A stretch of 35,597 nucleotides of DNA from Candidatus Alloscillospira gallinarum (GTDB taxonomy: Bacteria > Bacillota > Clostridia > Oscillospirales > Oscillospiraceae): the NCBI GenBank assembly GCA_904420055.1, contig CAJFTV010000059.1, positions 1 through 35,597 on the forward strand, in the 5' to 3' direction. The notes beneath the pieces were generated by a model. The model did no database searches, was not told where the DNA came from, and saw only the letters and a program-made list of their open reading frames with translations. Shown piece by piece: positions 8,087 through 16,583 of the stretch (position 1 is the first letter of the stretch; each line of letters starts with the position of its first letter). Position numbers and translations under genes: made by a program.

Positions 8087-9256
8087 TTATTTCTTTATTT
8101 GTCCCCGCAAGTAATCTAAAGCTTCCAATGTGTTAGGGTGGACAGTTATTCCGCGCTCATTTAAGTCCTCTATACTCATCTCAAGGCCAAGTATCATGGC
8201 CCTGTCTATATCCTCATAGCTGAGTGCCCTTAAACGCTCAACCCCGTCAAAGCTGCGTGTCTCTTCAACATAGTCGGCAAGGTATATTACCTTTTCCAGC
8301 AGCGACATGTCGCGTTTTCCCGTGGTATGCCACTTTATCGCTTCATATACGGGCACACTTACGCCAAACTCATTTCTGGCAATTTCGGCGCCCGTCTTTC
8401 CGTGAAGCAGCTTATCGCTGGCCCTTTCAAGGTCATCAATCAGGATACCATACTTTTCACACAGAATCAACTGTTCCCCCATACTCAGTTTCTTTGTTAT
8501 GTCGTGCAGAATAGCGGCCTCTCTCGCCATGCCCTCGTCAGCGCCCCACCGCGCCGCCAGCTTTGCCGCCTCCGCCTCGCAGCCCTTTACATGGGGCACC
8601 CGCTTTGGATTTAACATGGCATATGCCCTTTCCCTCAGCCAGGGGAAGTTCACCTTTACACCATACATGCGGTTCTTTACTATGTAGGCATAAACGCTGT
8701 CCTCAACATATTCTGTCCCTTCCCGGACTTTTAACAGTTCTCTCAGCTTTGAGGAGGAGATGTCTATCACCTCACCATATAATATCTCTGTATGGCTGCC
8801 GTATCTTTCCCGGTACTCTGCCGCCCTTTTCTCAAGTCTCTCTCTGTCCTGTATATCCCGTGGGAAAACGACGGGCGTTACCATTGAGAGCATTTCCTGC
8901 CCGTTTCTCCAGTCCTCCAGAGTCAGGAACATGTCTGTACCCATTATGAGAAAAAGCTCGTCCTCCGGGTTTTCCCGGCGTATCTCACGCAGGCTGTCGA
9001 TTGTGTAGCTTATACCGCCGCGCGCTGTCTCCATGTCGGAAACGCAGGCACGCTCCACGTCTTTAAAGGCAAGGCGCACCATGTCAAGCCGCATGTCAGG
9101 TGACGGGGAGTCTCCCGGCACCGCTTTATGCGGCGGCATGCCCGCAGGCAGCACAATAAGCCGCTCAAGGCCAAGGCGCCTCACCGCGTTTCTGCCGCTC
9201 TCCGTATGCCCCTTGTGCGGGGGGTTAAATGTACCGCCGTAAATTCCCGTTTTCAC
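8087..9256 (-). CDS. nadD: NadD-YqeK fusion: nicotinate-nucleotide adenylyltransferase and HD-domain Ap4A hydrolase
   Basis: A 389-residue two-domain protein. Residues 1 to about 195 are NadD, which makes deamido-NAD from nicotinate mononucleotide and ATP: GGTFNPPHKGH nucleotide-binding motif at 8-18, PPHKA, and the ISSSKLREL signature near 165. Residues from about 205 to the end are a YqeK-type HD-domain hydrolase, known to cleave diadenosine tetraphosphate symmetrically: HVKGCEAEA, ILHDITKK with the HD pair, a later KWHTTGK, and YLADYVEETR. In Bacillus subtilis these are separate adjacent genes, so one chain could pair NAD synthesis with Ap4A removal. The start codon is GTG, three bases after the yhbY stop, with GGTGA upstream. 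LCP follows after 22 nt. No frameshift or internal stop is visible at the junction. Confidence 0.95.
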   Translation of the reverse strand: MKTGIYGGTFNPPHKGHTESGRNAVRRLGLERLIVLPAGMPPHKAVPGDSPSPDMRLDMVRLAFKDVERACVSDMETARGGISYTIDSLREIRRENPEDELFLIMGTDMFLTLEDWRNGQEMLSMVTPVVFPRDIQDRERLEKRAAEYRERYGSHTEILYGEVIDISSSKLRELLKVREGTEYVEDSVYAYIVKNRMYGVKVNFPWLRERAYAMLNPKRVPHVKGCEAEAAKLAARWGADEGMAREAAILHDITKKLSMGEQLILCEKYGILIDDLERASDKLLHGKTGAEIARNEFGVSVPVYEAIKWHTTGKRDMSLLEKVIYLADYVEETRSFDGVERLRALSYEDIDRAMILGLEMSIEDLNERGITVHPNTLEALDYLRGQIKK

Positions 9257-9259
9257 CCT

Positions 9260-9562
9260 TTACTTCACCAACTTTATTCTTTTTTCCTTTGGCAGCTCCA
9301 GGCTCTCCCTGTACAGCACAAATTTCGTTCCTATAGTCTGTACCGGTTCCGCGCCGCACTTCTCCGCAAGCTCTCCGCAGGCCTCCCTGGCGGTGATAAG
9401 CGAGTTTTCCAAAACCCTGCCCTTCACAAGCTCTCTCGCTTTCAGTGCGTCGTCCACCTGCTTAACTACGTTATCGGTAATTCCACCCTTGCCAATCTGT
9501 ACAATCGTATCTATGCCGTTTGCCATTCCTCTCAGTTGAGCGCGCTGTTTTCCGCTTATCAT
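9260..9562 (-). CDS. yhbY: YhbY-type CRM-domain RNA-binding protein
   Basis: A 100-residue protein that is one complete CRM domain. Visible are the basic start GKQRAQLRGMAN, the GKGG turn (GxxG RNA-binding loop) at about 24-27, and the conserved C-terminal QTIGTKFVLYR. YhbY associates with pre-50S ribosomal subunits. The ATG follows GAGGTAA. It lies 17 nt after rdgB and 3 nt before nadD-yqeK. The yhbY-nadD-yqeK-rsfS order matches the conserved Firmicutes cluster. Confidence 0.95.
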   Translation of the reverse strand: MISGKQRAQLRGMANGIDTIVQIGKGGITDNVVKQVDDALKARELVKGRVLENSLITAREACGELAEKCGAEPVQTIGTKFVLYRESLELPKEKRIKLVK

Positions 9563-9579
9563 ATTTTACCTCAATTCCA

Positions 9580-10173
9580 TCACAGTTTTTTTAAATAATC
9601 TCTTAATTTTGGATAAAACGCGCGAATTGCGTTTCCCCTGTGGGACACGCTGTTTTTTTCCTCATGGCTCATCTCTCCCATGCTCTTACCAAGGCTCTTT
9701 ACAAAGAACACAGGGTCATAGCCAAATCCGCCGTCGCCCTTGGGCGCATGGAGTATCTCACCGGGGCACTCTCCCTCTGCGGTAATAACATCTCCGTTTG
9801 GGAACACGCAGGATATACAGGAAACAAACTTTGCGCTGCGGTCTGTCTTTCCCTCCATATTTTTTAAAAGGAGCGTGTATCTGTCCGTATCTGACAATCC
9901 GTCTCCCCCGTACCTTGCCGAGTACACTCCGGGCTCACCCCCAAGGGCGCAAACCACAAGTCCGGAGTCGTCGGCGATAGCCGGAAGCCCTGATGCCTCG
10001 CACGAGGCCCGGGCCTTTATTATGGAATTTTCCTCAAAGGTTGTGCCGTTTTCCTCCGGCTCGACACTTATGCCGGCCTCTCTCTGTGAAATTACCTCAA
10101 CGCCGATTTCAGATAAAATCTCACGCATTTCCAACAGCTTTCCCTGGTTATTGCTGGCAAGCACAAATTTCAT
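9580..10173 (-). CDS. rdgB: XTP/dITP diphosphatase (RdgB/HAM1 family)
   Basis: A 197-residue house-cleaning pyrophosphatase that removes inosine and xanthosine triphosphates before they enter DNA or RNA. Family motifs are intact: ASNNQGKLLEM at 6-16, TTFEENSIIKA, ADDSGLVV with the metal-binding Asp pair, GVYSARYGG, GGFGYDPVFFV and the final SHRGNAIRAF. The length is normal. The ATG overlaps the ftsY stop codon in an ATGA, implying translational coupling. Confidence 0.97.
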   Translation of the reverse strand: MKFVLASNNQGKLLEMREILSEIGVEVISQREAGISVEPEENGTTFEENSIIKARASCEASGLPAIADDSGLVVCALGGEPGVYSARYGGDGLSDTDRYTLLLKNMEGKTDRSAKFVSCISCVFPNGDVITAEGECPGEILHAPKGDGGFGYDPVFFVKSLGKSMGEMSHEEKNSVSHRGNAIRAFYPKLRDYLKKL

Positions 10174-11078
10174 TCCATCAGCGCCTCCACAAATTTTCTC
10201 CCCTCAAATTCCATGAGGTCATCGGCCTTTTCACCAACTCCGATGTATTTTACCGGCACCTGCAGCTGGTCAGAGATTGCAAGGGCAATGCCGCCCTTTG
10301 CCGTGCCGTCCAGCTTTGTCAGCACAAGTCCCGTAATCCCTGCAACATCTTTAAATTCACGAGCCTGAATGAGACCGTTCTGCCCTGTTGTGGCGTCAAT
10401 TACAAGCAGTGTCTCCCGGTCTGCCTCCGGCAGTTCACGGTCTATGACGCGGCTTATCTTTCCCAGCTCGTTCATCAGGTTTGACTTGTTGTGCAGCCGC
10501 CCGGCGGTATCGCAGATTATTACATCTGCTCCCCTGGCCTTTGCCGCCGCAATTCCGTCAAACACCACCGCCGCAGGGTCGGAGTTCTCCTCGTGGCGCA
10601 CAATGTCCGCCCCCGCTCTGTCTGCCCATATGGCAAGCTGCTCCGCCGCCGCTGCCCTGAAGGTATCCCCCGCGCAGAGGAGCACTTTTTTACCCTCAGC
10701 GTGCATTTTGACGGCAAGCTTTCCGATTGTGGTGGTCTTGCCGACACCGTTTACTCCTATCACAAGTATAACCGAGGGCTTTGTCTCAAGCTTTAATGAG
10801 GTGTCGCCCACATTTATCTTATCCGTCAGGATATCAATCAGGGCATTTTTAATGTCCTCGCCGTGGCGGTAACCTTCGCGCTTTGTGACCTCCCTGAGCT
10901 GCTCAACGGCGTCCATAGTTGTTTCCACACCTATATCCGCCATAATCAGCGTCTCCTCAAGCTCCTCAAAAAACTCTTCATTTGCGCCTGTAAAGGCGGC
11001 AAAAATTCCGTTAAGCTGCGCAGACATGTTCTTCTTTGTCTTGGCAAGCCCCTCTTTTATCTTCTCAAAAAATCCCAT
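10170..11078 (-). CDS. ftsY: Signal recognition particle receptor FtsY
   Basis: A 302-residue SRP GTPase that docks ribosome-SRP complexes at the membrane. An N domain (1-95) with an amphipathic, Phe/Lys-rich first helix precedes the NG core. G1 is GVNGVGKTT at 108-116, then DTFRAAAAEQL, the DTAGR box, TKLDGTAKGG and the closing GVGEKADDLMEF. There is no long acidic A domain, as usual for Firmicutes. The start has AGAGGAGA upstream. It follows smc by 60 nt (a small GCTCTCCC/GGGAGC hairpin lies in the gap) and overlaps rdgB by 4 nt. The rnc-smc-ftsY order is conserved across Gram-positives. Confidence 0.98.
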   Translation of the reverse strand: MGFFEKIKEGLAKTKKNMSAQLNGIFAAFTGANEEFFEELEETLIMADIGVETTMDAVEQLREVTKREGYRHGEDIKNALIDILTDKINVGDTSLKLETKPSVILVIGVNGVGKTTTIGKLAVKMHAEGKKVLLCAGDTFRAAAAEQLAIWADRAGADIVRHEENSDPAAVVFDGIAAAKARGADVIICDTAGRLHNKSNLMNELGKISRVIDRELPEADRETLLVIDATTGQNGLIQAREFKDVAGITGLVLTKLDGTAKGGIALAISDQLQVPVKYIGVGEKADDLMEFEGRKFVEALME

Positions 11079-11138
11079 TTTATTCTCCTCTTAAAGCTCT
11101 CCCACGGGAGCAAAATCTCCCAAATCCGAATTATCCGG

Positions 11139-14100
11139 CTACGCGGTTATTGTCCGCTCCGCCGTCTCAAGGTCAATATCTATCACCTTGGAAACTCCCT
11201 GCTCCTGCATCGTGACGCCGTAGAGCACGTCCGCCTCCTCCATGGTGCCGCGGCGGTGGCTTATGACAATCATCTGTGTCTTCCCGGTCATCTTGCGCAT
11301 ATACTTTGCAAACTTCTGTACGTTTGCCTCATCCAGGGCAGACTCTATCTCGTCCATAATTACAAAGGGCGCCGGCCGTACCTTCAAAACCGCAAAATAC
11401 AGGGCGATTGCCACAAACGCCTTTTCGCCCCCGGAGAGCAGCGTTATGGTCTTAAGCGACTTGCCCGGCGGCTGGACCTTAATTTCAATACCGCAGTTTA
11501 AAATGTCCTCCGGGTCCTCAAGCTCCAGCTTTGCCTTGCCGCCGCCAAAAAGCTCCAAAAATGTTCTTTCAAACTCACGGGAAATTATCTCAAACTCACG
11601 GGAGAATATTTCCCTCATCTCGTTGGTTATATCGGAGATAATTTCCAGAAGCTCCTTCTCCGCCTTTTTGATGTCGTCCCGCTGGTCTGTGAGGTATGTA
11701 TAACGCTCATTTACCCGCTCATACTCGTCAATTGCTCCCAGGTTCGGCGTGCCAAGCCGGGATATCTGGCGCCGCAGCTCCGCAATCTGCTGCCGTGCCG
11801 CGGTCATGTCCTCAACCGGGTGCCGGCGCTCAAACGCGGCCGAACGTGTCAATTCATATGTATCCCACAGCTTGTCGATAAGCTGCTTTTCATCTGCCTC
11901 GGCTCCCGCCCGGCGCTGGTCAAGCCGCGCGTACTCCCGCTCCAAGTTTATAATCGAGTTGTTTTTCTCCTGCAGCTCTTTTCCGTGGCGCACGCGCCTG
12001 GCCTCAATGTCCAGCTTTTCACGGTTTATCTCCTCAACCTGTGCCCGGAGCCGCTCAGTCTCTGCACGCATTGTGACAAGGCGCGCATTTTCCGCGTCTA
12101 TCTCATTTAGGATTTCTCCGCTGCGCCTTTCAAGCTGAGCCACATATTCAAGCTGCTTGTCCCGGCCGCCGCGAAGTCCTGCCCGCAGCTCATGCAGCTG
12201 TGCGGCCGATACGTCTATAGCGGAGCTCTCGGAGATAAGCGACGCTCGCTTTTGCCGGAGACTGTTCACCCTTTCATTTATCTGCCCCCGGCGTCCGTCC
12301 ATGTCCTCCCGTCCGGCGGTGAGACTCTCAATCCCAAGCCTTACGCTCTCGGCCTCTCCCTCTACGTCTCTGATAACGCCTTTTAAATCTTCCATTTTGA
12401 GGGCGCTTATCTCAATTCTCTCTTTAAGACCTTCGGCCTCGCTTTTTATTGCTTCAAGGCTCTCCCGGGCCGCTTTCAGCATCACATCATAATGTGAGAG
12501 CTCAGTTTTCAGTCTTTCGGCCTTTGTCTTGCCGGCATACAGCCTGTCCCTTGCCGTCTCCAGCTCGTGTTCGGCGTCCAGAAGCTCACTCTGCCTCGCC
12601 TTGTACTGGGCCGACACTTCCGAAAACTCCCGGTCAAGCCCTGTTTTTTTGGCGCGGAGCCGCTCAATTTCATTCGCTCTTGACAAAATACCCGCATTTT
12701 TGGAGTATGAGCCGCCTGTCATAGAACCGCCGGCATTTATGACCTGTCCGTCCTCAGTCACTATTCTGAATCTGTTGGAATATTTCCTGCCTATTCTAAT
12801 AGCCGCGTCCATATCCTCCGCTACTGCCACACGTCCAAGGGCATTTTCATATACTGCCCTGTATTTCCCGTCAAATGTGATAAGGTCAATGGCAAGGCCC
12901 ACAAACCCGGCCTCCCCGTCAAGGCCGCGCTCTCCAAGCCGGGAACCTTTTATGGTTGAAAGCGGCAAAAAGGTAGCTCTGCCGCCGTCACGGCGCTTTA
13001 ACATGTTAATTGCGGCCTTTCCGTCCTCTTCCCTGTCCACCACGATGTTCTGCACCGCGGCACCCAGCGCCGTCTCCACGGCAAGGGCGTATCCGTCTTT
13101 TGCCCTGGCAAGCTCGCCCAGTGTTCCGTGTATACCGGAAAGCCCGCCCCGGCCGGCCTCCTGCATAACTGTTTTTACGGCCTTTGAATACCCCTGATAC
13201 TCCTTTTCCATCTCGCTTAAAAGGGATATGCGGGAGTTTACAGCGCCTAAATCCATCTCCGCCTTTTTGAGCTTTTCCGTGAGCTCCTCCAGCCTTTTTC
13301 TCCTTCCGGCAAGTTTCATGGAGTATCCGCTGACGGCGTTTTCGCAGGCGCGCCGCTCCTCCTCCGCCTCGTCATACTCTCTGGCGCAGCTTTCCCGGTC
13401 CGCCTCCAGCTTGCGGACGCTCCGGGCCGTGTCCGCCATATCGCCCGCAGATTTTGTCTCTCTGTCCTCTATCTCCTGTGCGGCGGTTGCAAGGGCTAAA
13501 AGCTCCGCCTTTTTCTCCGCTAAAAGGCCGGTCTTTTCATTTTCAAGCCGCCTCAGCTCCGCAAGCCTCTCCGCGGCGTGGCCCATGTCGCCGTCAAGCT
13601 CACTGAGCTCCCCACCGAGGTCATTAAGTCCCTCTTCCAACGCCGAGAGCTCCGCCTTTATCTCCTCCGACCGCCTGTCATACGCCTCTATCTGCTCTTC
13701 AATGCCGCTGCTTCGGCTCTCCTGTTCATCAATTTCCGACTTTATGCGTCCGGCCTCGGCGCTGTTGCTCTCAAGGTTGGCGCTTAAAACCGCAATGGCG
13801 CTTGTCACAGTGCCAATCTTCTCGTCATTTTCCGCGATAAGCCGGCGAAGCTCCTCCGCCTTTACGTCCTTTTCCTGTGTCTCCTGGGAAAAGGCCTCGC
13901 TCTCGGCGTAAAACTCCTCAAGCTCCTTCTTTGCGCTTTCAAGCTGAAGGCCAACAGCGTCCCTGTCTTTTATGGCTTTTTCGATATCTCCGGAGAGCTT
14001 TTCAAGAGTATCCGTCCAGACAGACACCTCGACCTCTTTAAGCTCGTCCCTGAGAGACAGATACTTTTTTGCAGTCTCAGCCTGCTTTTTAAGTGGCTCC

Positions 14101-14714
14101 ACCTGAAGCTCCAATTCAGATATCTTGTCGTTTACCCGGAGAAGGTTCTCCTCCGTCCGCTGCAGCTTGCGCTCGGATTCCTCTTTTCTGTGCCTGTAGC
14201 GGGAAATGCCGGCGGCCTCTTCAAAAATGGCACGTCTGTCCGTGGACTTTACAGACAAAATTTCGTCGATTTTTCCCTGTCCTATTATGCTGTAGCCCTC
14301 CCGGCCCATGCCGGTGTCCATAAGCAGCTCATTTACGTCTTTTAAGCGGCACACCCGCTTGTTTATATAGTACTCGCTCTCACCGGAGCGGTAATACCTA
14401 CGGGTTATCATCACCTCGTCGCTGTCAACGGGGAGAGAACCGTCCGTATTGTCAAGCACAAGTGACACCTCGGCATAGCCCATCTGGTGTCGGCGGGCGG
14501 TGCCGCCGAATATTACGTCCTCCATCTTGCCGCCCCTGAGCGCTTTTGAGGACTGTTCTCCCGTTACCCAGAGTATAGCGTCCGATATGTTTGACTTTCC
14601 GCTGCCGTTTGGTCCGACCACACAAGTGACCGGCTTTTCAAAAGACAGTCTTGTCTTGTCGGCGAAGGATTTAAAGCCCTGTATTTCAAGCGCGCGCAGC
14701 TTCAATTTCTCCAC
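11139..14714 (-). CDS. smc: Chromosome segregation protein SMC
   Basis: A 1191-residue condensin ATPase, normal length. Walker A GPNGSGKSN lies at 34-42 in the head. Long coiled coils with Glu/Leu/Arg heptads run from about 170 to 500 and 680 to 1000. The Gly-rich hinge is between (about 505-670, ending GGSMTGG). The C-terminal head carries the ABC signature LLSGGEKAFVAIALYF near 1093 and Walker B FVIMDEIESALDEANV near 1116. The start codon is GTG at 14714, but its AAGGA site is only about 3 nt away. The TTG three codons in, at 14705, is better spaced from GGTGGAG and is an alternative. A promoter at 14742-14771 lies in the 3' end of the preceding radical SAM gene, so smc can be transcribed apart from rnc. 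Confidence 0.98.
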   Translation of the reverse strand: MEKLKLRALEIQGFKSFADKTRLSFEKPVTCVVGPNGSGKSNISDAILWVTGEQSSKALRGGKMEDVIFGGTARRHQMGYAEVSLVLDNTDGSLPVDSDEVMITRRYYRSGESEYYINKRVCRLKDVNELLMDTGMGREGYSIIGQGKIDEILSVKSTDRRAIFEEAAGISRYRHRKEESERKLQRTEENLLRVNDKISELELQVEPLKKQAETAKKYLSLRDELKEVEVSVWTDTLEKLSGDIEKAIKDRDAVGLQLESAKKELEEFYAESEAFSQETQEKDVKAEELRRLIAENDEKIGTVTSAIAVLSANLESNSAEAGRIKSEIDEQESRSSGIEEQIEAYDRRSEEIKAELSALEEGLNDLGGELSELDGDMGHAAERLAELRRLENEKTGLLAEKKAELLALATAAQEIEDRETKSAGDMADTARSVRKLEADRESCAREYDEAEEERRACENAVSGYSMKLAGRRKRLEELTEKLKKAEMDLGAVNSRISLLSEMEKEYQGYSKAVKTVMQEAGRGGLSGIHGTLGELARAKDGYALAVETALGAAVQNIVVDREEDGKAAINMLKRRDGGRATFLPLSTIKGSRLGERGLDGEAGFVGLAIDLITFDGKYRAVYENALGRVAVAEDMDAAIRIGRKYSNRFRIVTEDGQVINAGGSMTGGSYSKNAGILSRANEIERLRAKKTGLDREFSEVSAQYKARQSELLDAEHELETARDRLYAGKTKAERLKTELSHYDVMLKAARESLEAIKSEAEGLKERIEISALKMEDLKGVIRDVEGEAESVRLGIESLTAGREDMDGRRGQINERVNSLRQKRASLISESSAIDVSAAQLHELRAGLRGGRDKQLEYVAQLERRSGEILNEIDAENARLVTMRAETERLRAQVEEINREKLDIEARRVRHGKELQEKNNSIINLEREYARLDQRRAGAEADEKQLIDKLWDTYELTRSAAFERRHPVEDMTAARQQIAELRRQISRLGTPNLGAIDEYERVNERYTYLTDQRDDIKKAEKELLEIISDITNEMREIFSREFEIISREFERTFLELFGGGKAKLELEDPEDILNCGIEIKVQPPGKSLKTITLLSGGEKAFVAIALYFAVLKVRPAPFVIMDEIESALDEANVQKFAKYMRKMTGKTQMIVISHRRGTMEEADVLYGVTMQEQGVSKVIDIDLETAERTITA

Positions 14715-14741
14715 CGTCCTTCATAAGTAATAAACCAATAT

Positions 14742-14771
14742 ATTATAATACATACAGCTACTGCTTTTCAA
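14742..14771 (-). promoter_or_regulatory. Promoter for smc-ftsY inside the radical SAM gene
   Basis: TTGAAA (14771-14766) and a perfect TATAAT (14747-14742) with an 18-nt spacer. The -35 lies in the last codons of the radical SAM gene and the predicted start is about 20 nt before the smc start codon, giving a very short leader. Confidence 0.75.
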
Positions 14772-15774
14772 TGGATATTATTTTAAAATCTCCTCGGCGC
14801 AGCTGCGGTAACTCCACAAATTTTACATCTGCAAATCCGAATTTTTCCATGAGGCAATTTATATTCCCTCTTTTTTGTCCCACAGCGGTGGAAATCCCCC
14901 CCGGGCTTACCCCGATTACGGCGCGTCTGCCCCGGGTGTCTCCTGTTATTGCCGCGGATATTTTGTCCAGCATAATTTTGGAATAGACAATCTGTCCGAA
15001 GGCCGGGTGGTATGCCCCCGCGGCAGCAGCTCCTCCGGACAGCTCTTCCGATGGATTAAGCCCCAGCCTGACTATCTCAATCCCGCGGTTTTCAAAATAC
15101 GGGACTATCTCGCTGCACCACTCTGCCGCCTCTTCCACCGTATGCTCTCTGTACTCGCCTCTTCGCCACATGTCGTAAAGGGGCGTATCCCGCACAACTA
15201 CCGTGGGGTAAATCCTCACCCCACGGGGACGGCAGGCGGCAATTTTTTCCGCCGTGTATATCGCTTTTTCTCTGGTATCTCCGGGCAGTCCGGTCATCAT
15301 CTGTAAAATAAGGGTAAAACTGGCGTCTTTTATAAGAGCCGACGCTCTCTCCGTGTCCGCTGCCAGATGGCCCCTGCCGCTTTTTAATAACACGTCGTCA
15401 CACATGGACTGACTGCCCAGCTCAATTGTCTCCACTCCGTATGATTTCAGCATATGGAGCGTATCCGTGTCAATACAATCGGGACGGGTTGACAGTCGGA
15501 TTGAGTTTCCCTCATAAACAAAGTCTGCCGCCGCAGCCAAAAGCTCCTCTTGCTTTTTTTTGTCAATGGCGGTAAAGCTGCCGCCGTAAAACGCCAGTTC
15601 ACGCTTTACTCCCTGCGGTGAAACCCTGTCGCTTTTCTCAATCGCACGCCGTACAGTCTCCGCAGTGGCCGGAGACTGCTTTCCGGATATGCGGCGCTGA
15701 TTGCAGAACACGCAGTTTTGCGGGCAGCCCAAATGTGGGACAAAAACGGGTATCACATATCTCTTCGGCCTCAT
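14758..15774 (-). CDS. Elp3-like radical SAM protein without acetyltransferase domain
   Basis: A 338-residue radical SAM protein. The [4Fe-4S]-SAM motif is CPQNCVFC (C-x3-C-x2-C) near residues 18-25, preceded by VFVPHLGCP. ELAFYGGSFTAID (the Gly-rich SAM-binding strand) and the barrel segments TRPDCIDTD, VETIELGSQS, LQMMTGLPGD and GVRIYPTVVVRDTPLYDMW resemble the catalytic half of Elp3. The GNAT domain that makes true Elp3 an acyl-transferring tRNA modifier is absent, since the chain ends about residue 338. Proteins like this often sit beside rnc in Clostridia. The substrate is unknown; a tRNA or cofactor role is possible. It overlaps rnc by 4 nt (ATGA) and ends 43 nt before smc. Confidence 0.88.
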   Translation of the reverse strand: MRPKRYVIPVFVPHLGCPQNCVFCNQRRISGKQSPATAETVRRAIEKSDRVSPQGVKRELAFYGGSFTAIDKKKQEELLAAAADFVYEGNSIRLSTRPDCIDTDTLHMLKSYGVETIELGSQSMCDDVLLKSGRGHLAADTERASALIKDASFTLILQMMTGLPGDTREKAIYTAEKIAACRPRGVRIYPTVVVRDTPLYDMWRRGEYREHTVEEAAEWCSEIVPYFENRGIEIVRLGLNPSEELSGGAAAAGAYHPAFGQIVYSKIMLDKISAAITGDTRGRRAVIGVSPGGISTAVGQKRGNINCLMEKFGFADVKFVELPQLRRGDFKIISIEKQ

Positions 15775-16445
15775 TTTTTCATCTCACTCAGGGCGTTCTT
15801 TGCGGCGGACTGCTCTGCCTCTTTCTTGCTGCGCCCTGTCCCCCGGCCTATCTCCCTGCCGTTTAAACAGACAGCCGCCTCAAACATTTTGCAGTGGTCC
15901 GGCCCTGATTCTCCCACCAGCTTGTACGCGATATCCTGAGCCCCACCGCGCTGCAGCTGCTCCTGCAGCTCTGTCTTGTAGTCCTTTGTCTGCTCATAAA
16001 TGAGCTCCGCCCGGGAAAATATGAACTTATTCACCACATTTTTGACCGGCTCAATGCCTCCGTCCAGATATATGGCCGCCAGCACCGCCTCCACCGCGTC
16101 CGCGATTATGGAAGGGCGAGTCCTGCCGCCGCCGTTTTCCTCACCGCGCCCCAGGCGTATAAGCTCACCCAGCCCAAGCTCGCGGGCCACCTGCGTAAGG
16201 CTCCGCTCACAAACCAGCTCTGAACGCAGGCGGGTCATTACCCCCTCCGGCATTTCAGGTTCGTTTCTGAACAGATATTCCGCCGTTATCATGCCAAGCA
16301 CCGAGTCACCTAAAAATTCCAGCCGCTCATTACACACAACGCCCGTTTTTCTCTGCTCATTGGCATATGAGCTGTGGGTGAGCGCGGTGCGCAGAAGCGA
16401 CTGGTCACGGAATTTGTATTCAAGCTTTTTCTCAAGTCTCTCCAT
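15771..16445 (-). CDS. rnc: Ribonuclease III
   Basis: A 224-residue double-strand-specific endonuclease. The catalytic box NERLEFLGDSVLG holds Glu40, Glu43 and Asp47. The second metal cluster is Asp116 and Glu119 in an ADAVEAVLAAIYLDGG run. The dsRNA-binding domain fills about 150-224 and ends with GRGTGRSKKEAEQSAAKNAL. The ATG has a GGAGGG site 5 nt upstream. It is coupled by a 4-nt overlap to the radical SAM gene. The usual acpP gene upstream is missing; acpP lies at 34.9 kb instead. A strong stem-loop sits directly before the ribosome-binding site. Confidence 0.97.
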   Translation of the reverse strand: MERLEKKLEYKFRDQSLLRTALTHSSYANEQRKTGVVCNERLEFLGDSVLGMITAEYLFRNEPEMPEGVMTRLRSELVCERSLTQVARELGLGELIRLGRGEENGGGRTRPSIIADAVEAVLAAIYLDGGIEPVKNVVNKFIFSRAELIYEQTKDYKTELQEQLQRGGAQDIAYKLVGESGPDHCKMFEAAVCLNGREIGRGTGRSKKEAEQSAAKNALSEMKK

Positions 16446-16467
16446 ATGTCCCTCCCTGTAAACCTGA

Positions 16468-16497
16468 GAGAAAGCACCGGGCCTCTGGTGCTTTCTC
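16468..16497 (-). promoter_or_regulatory. Stem-loop in the rnc leader
   Basis: An 11-bp perfect stem (GAGAAAGCACC at 16468-16478, GGTGCTTTCTC at 16487-16497) with an 8-nt loop, ending 22 nt before the rnc start. It lacks a T run on the minus strand, so it is a poor terminator. The rest of the 138-nt plsX-rnc gap holds a second 6-bp hairpin (16538-16561) and only a weak promoter match (TTGCGG, 16 nt, TAGAAT at 16594-16567). I see no gene there. Confidence 0.6.
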
Positions 16498-16583
16498 CGC
16501 TATTGTCATCTCTTTCCGCCAGAATGAGCATGGACCTTCCGTCCCACAAACCTCAGACGGACCTTAATTCTATTCTGCCTTTT

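Noticed and set aside
13228-13911. A 227-codon Ser/Leu-rich open frame on the plus strand
   Set aside because: Antisense to the coiled coil of smc. Its Ser/Leu bias is the complement of Glu/Arg/Lys codons.
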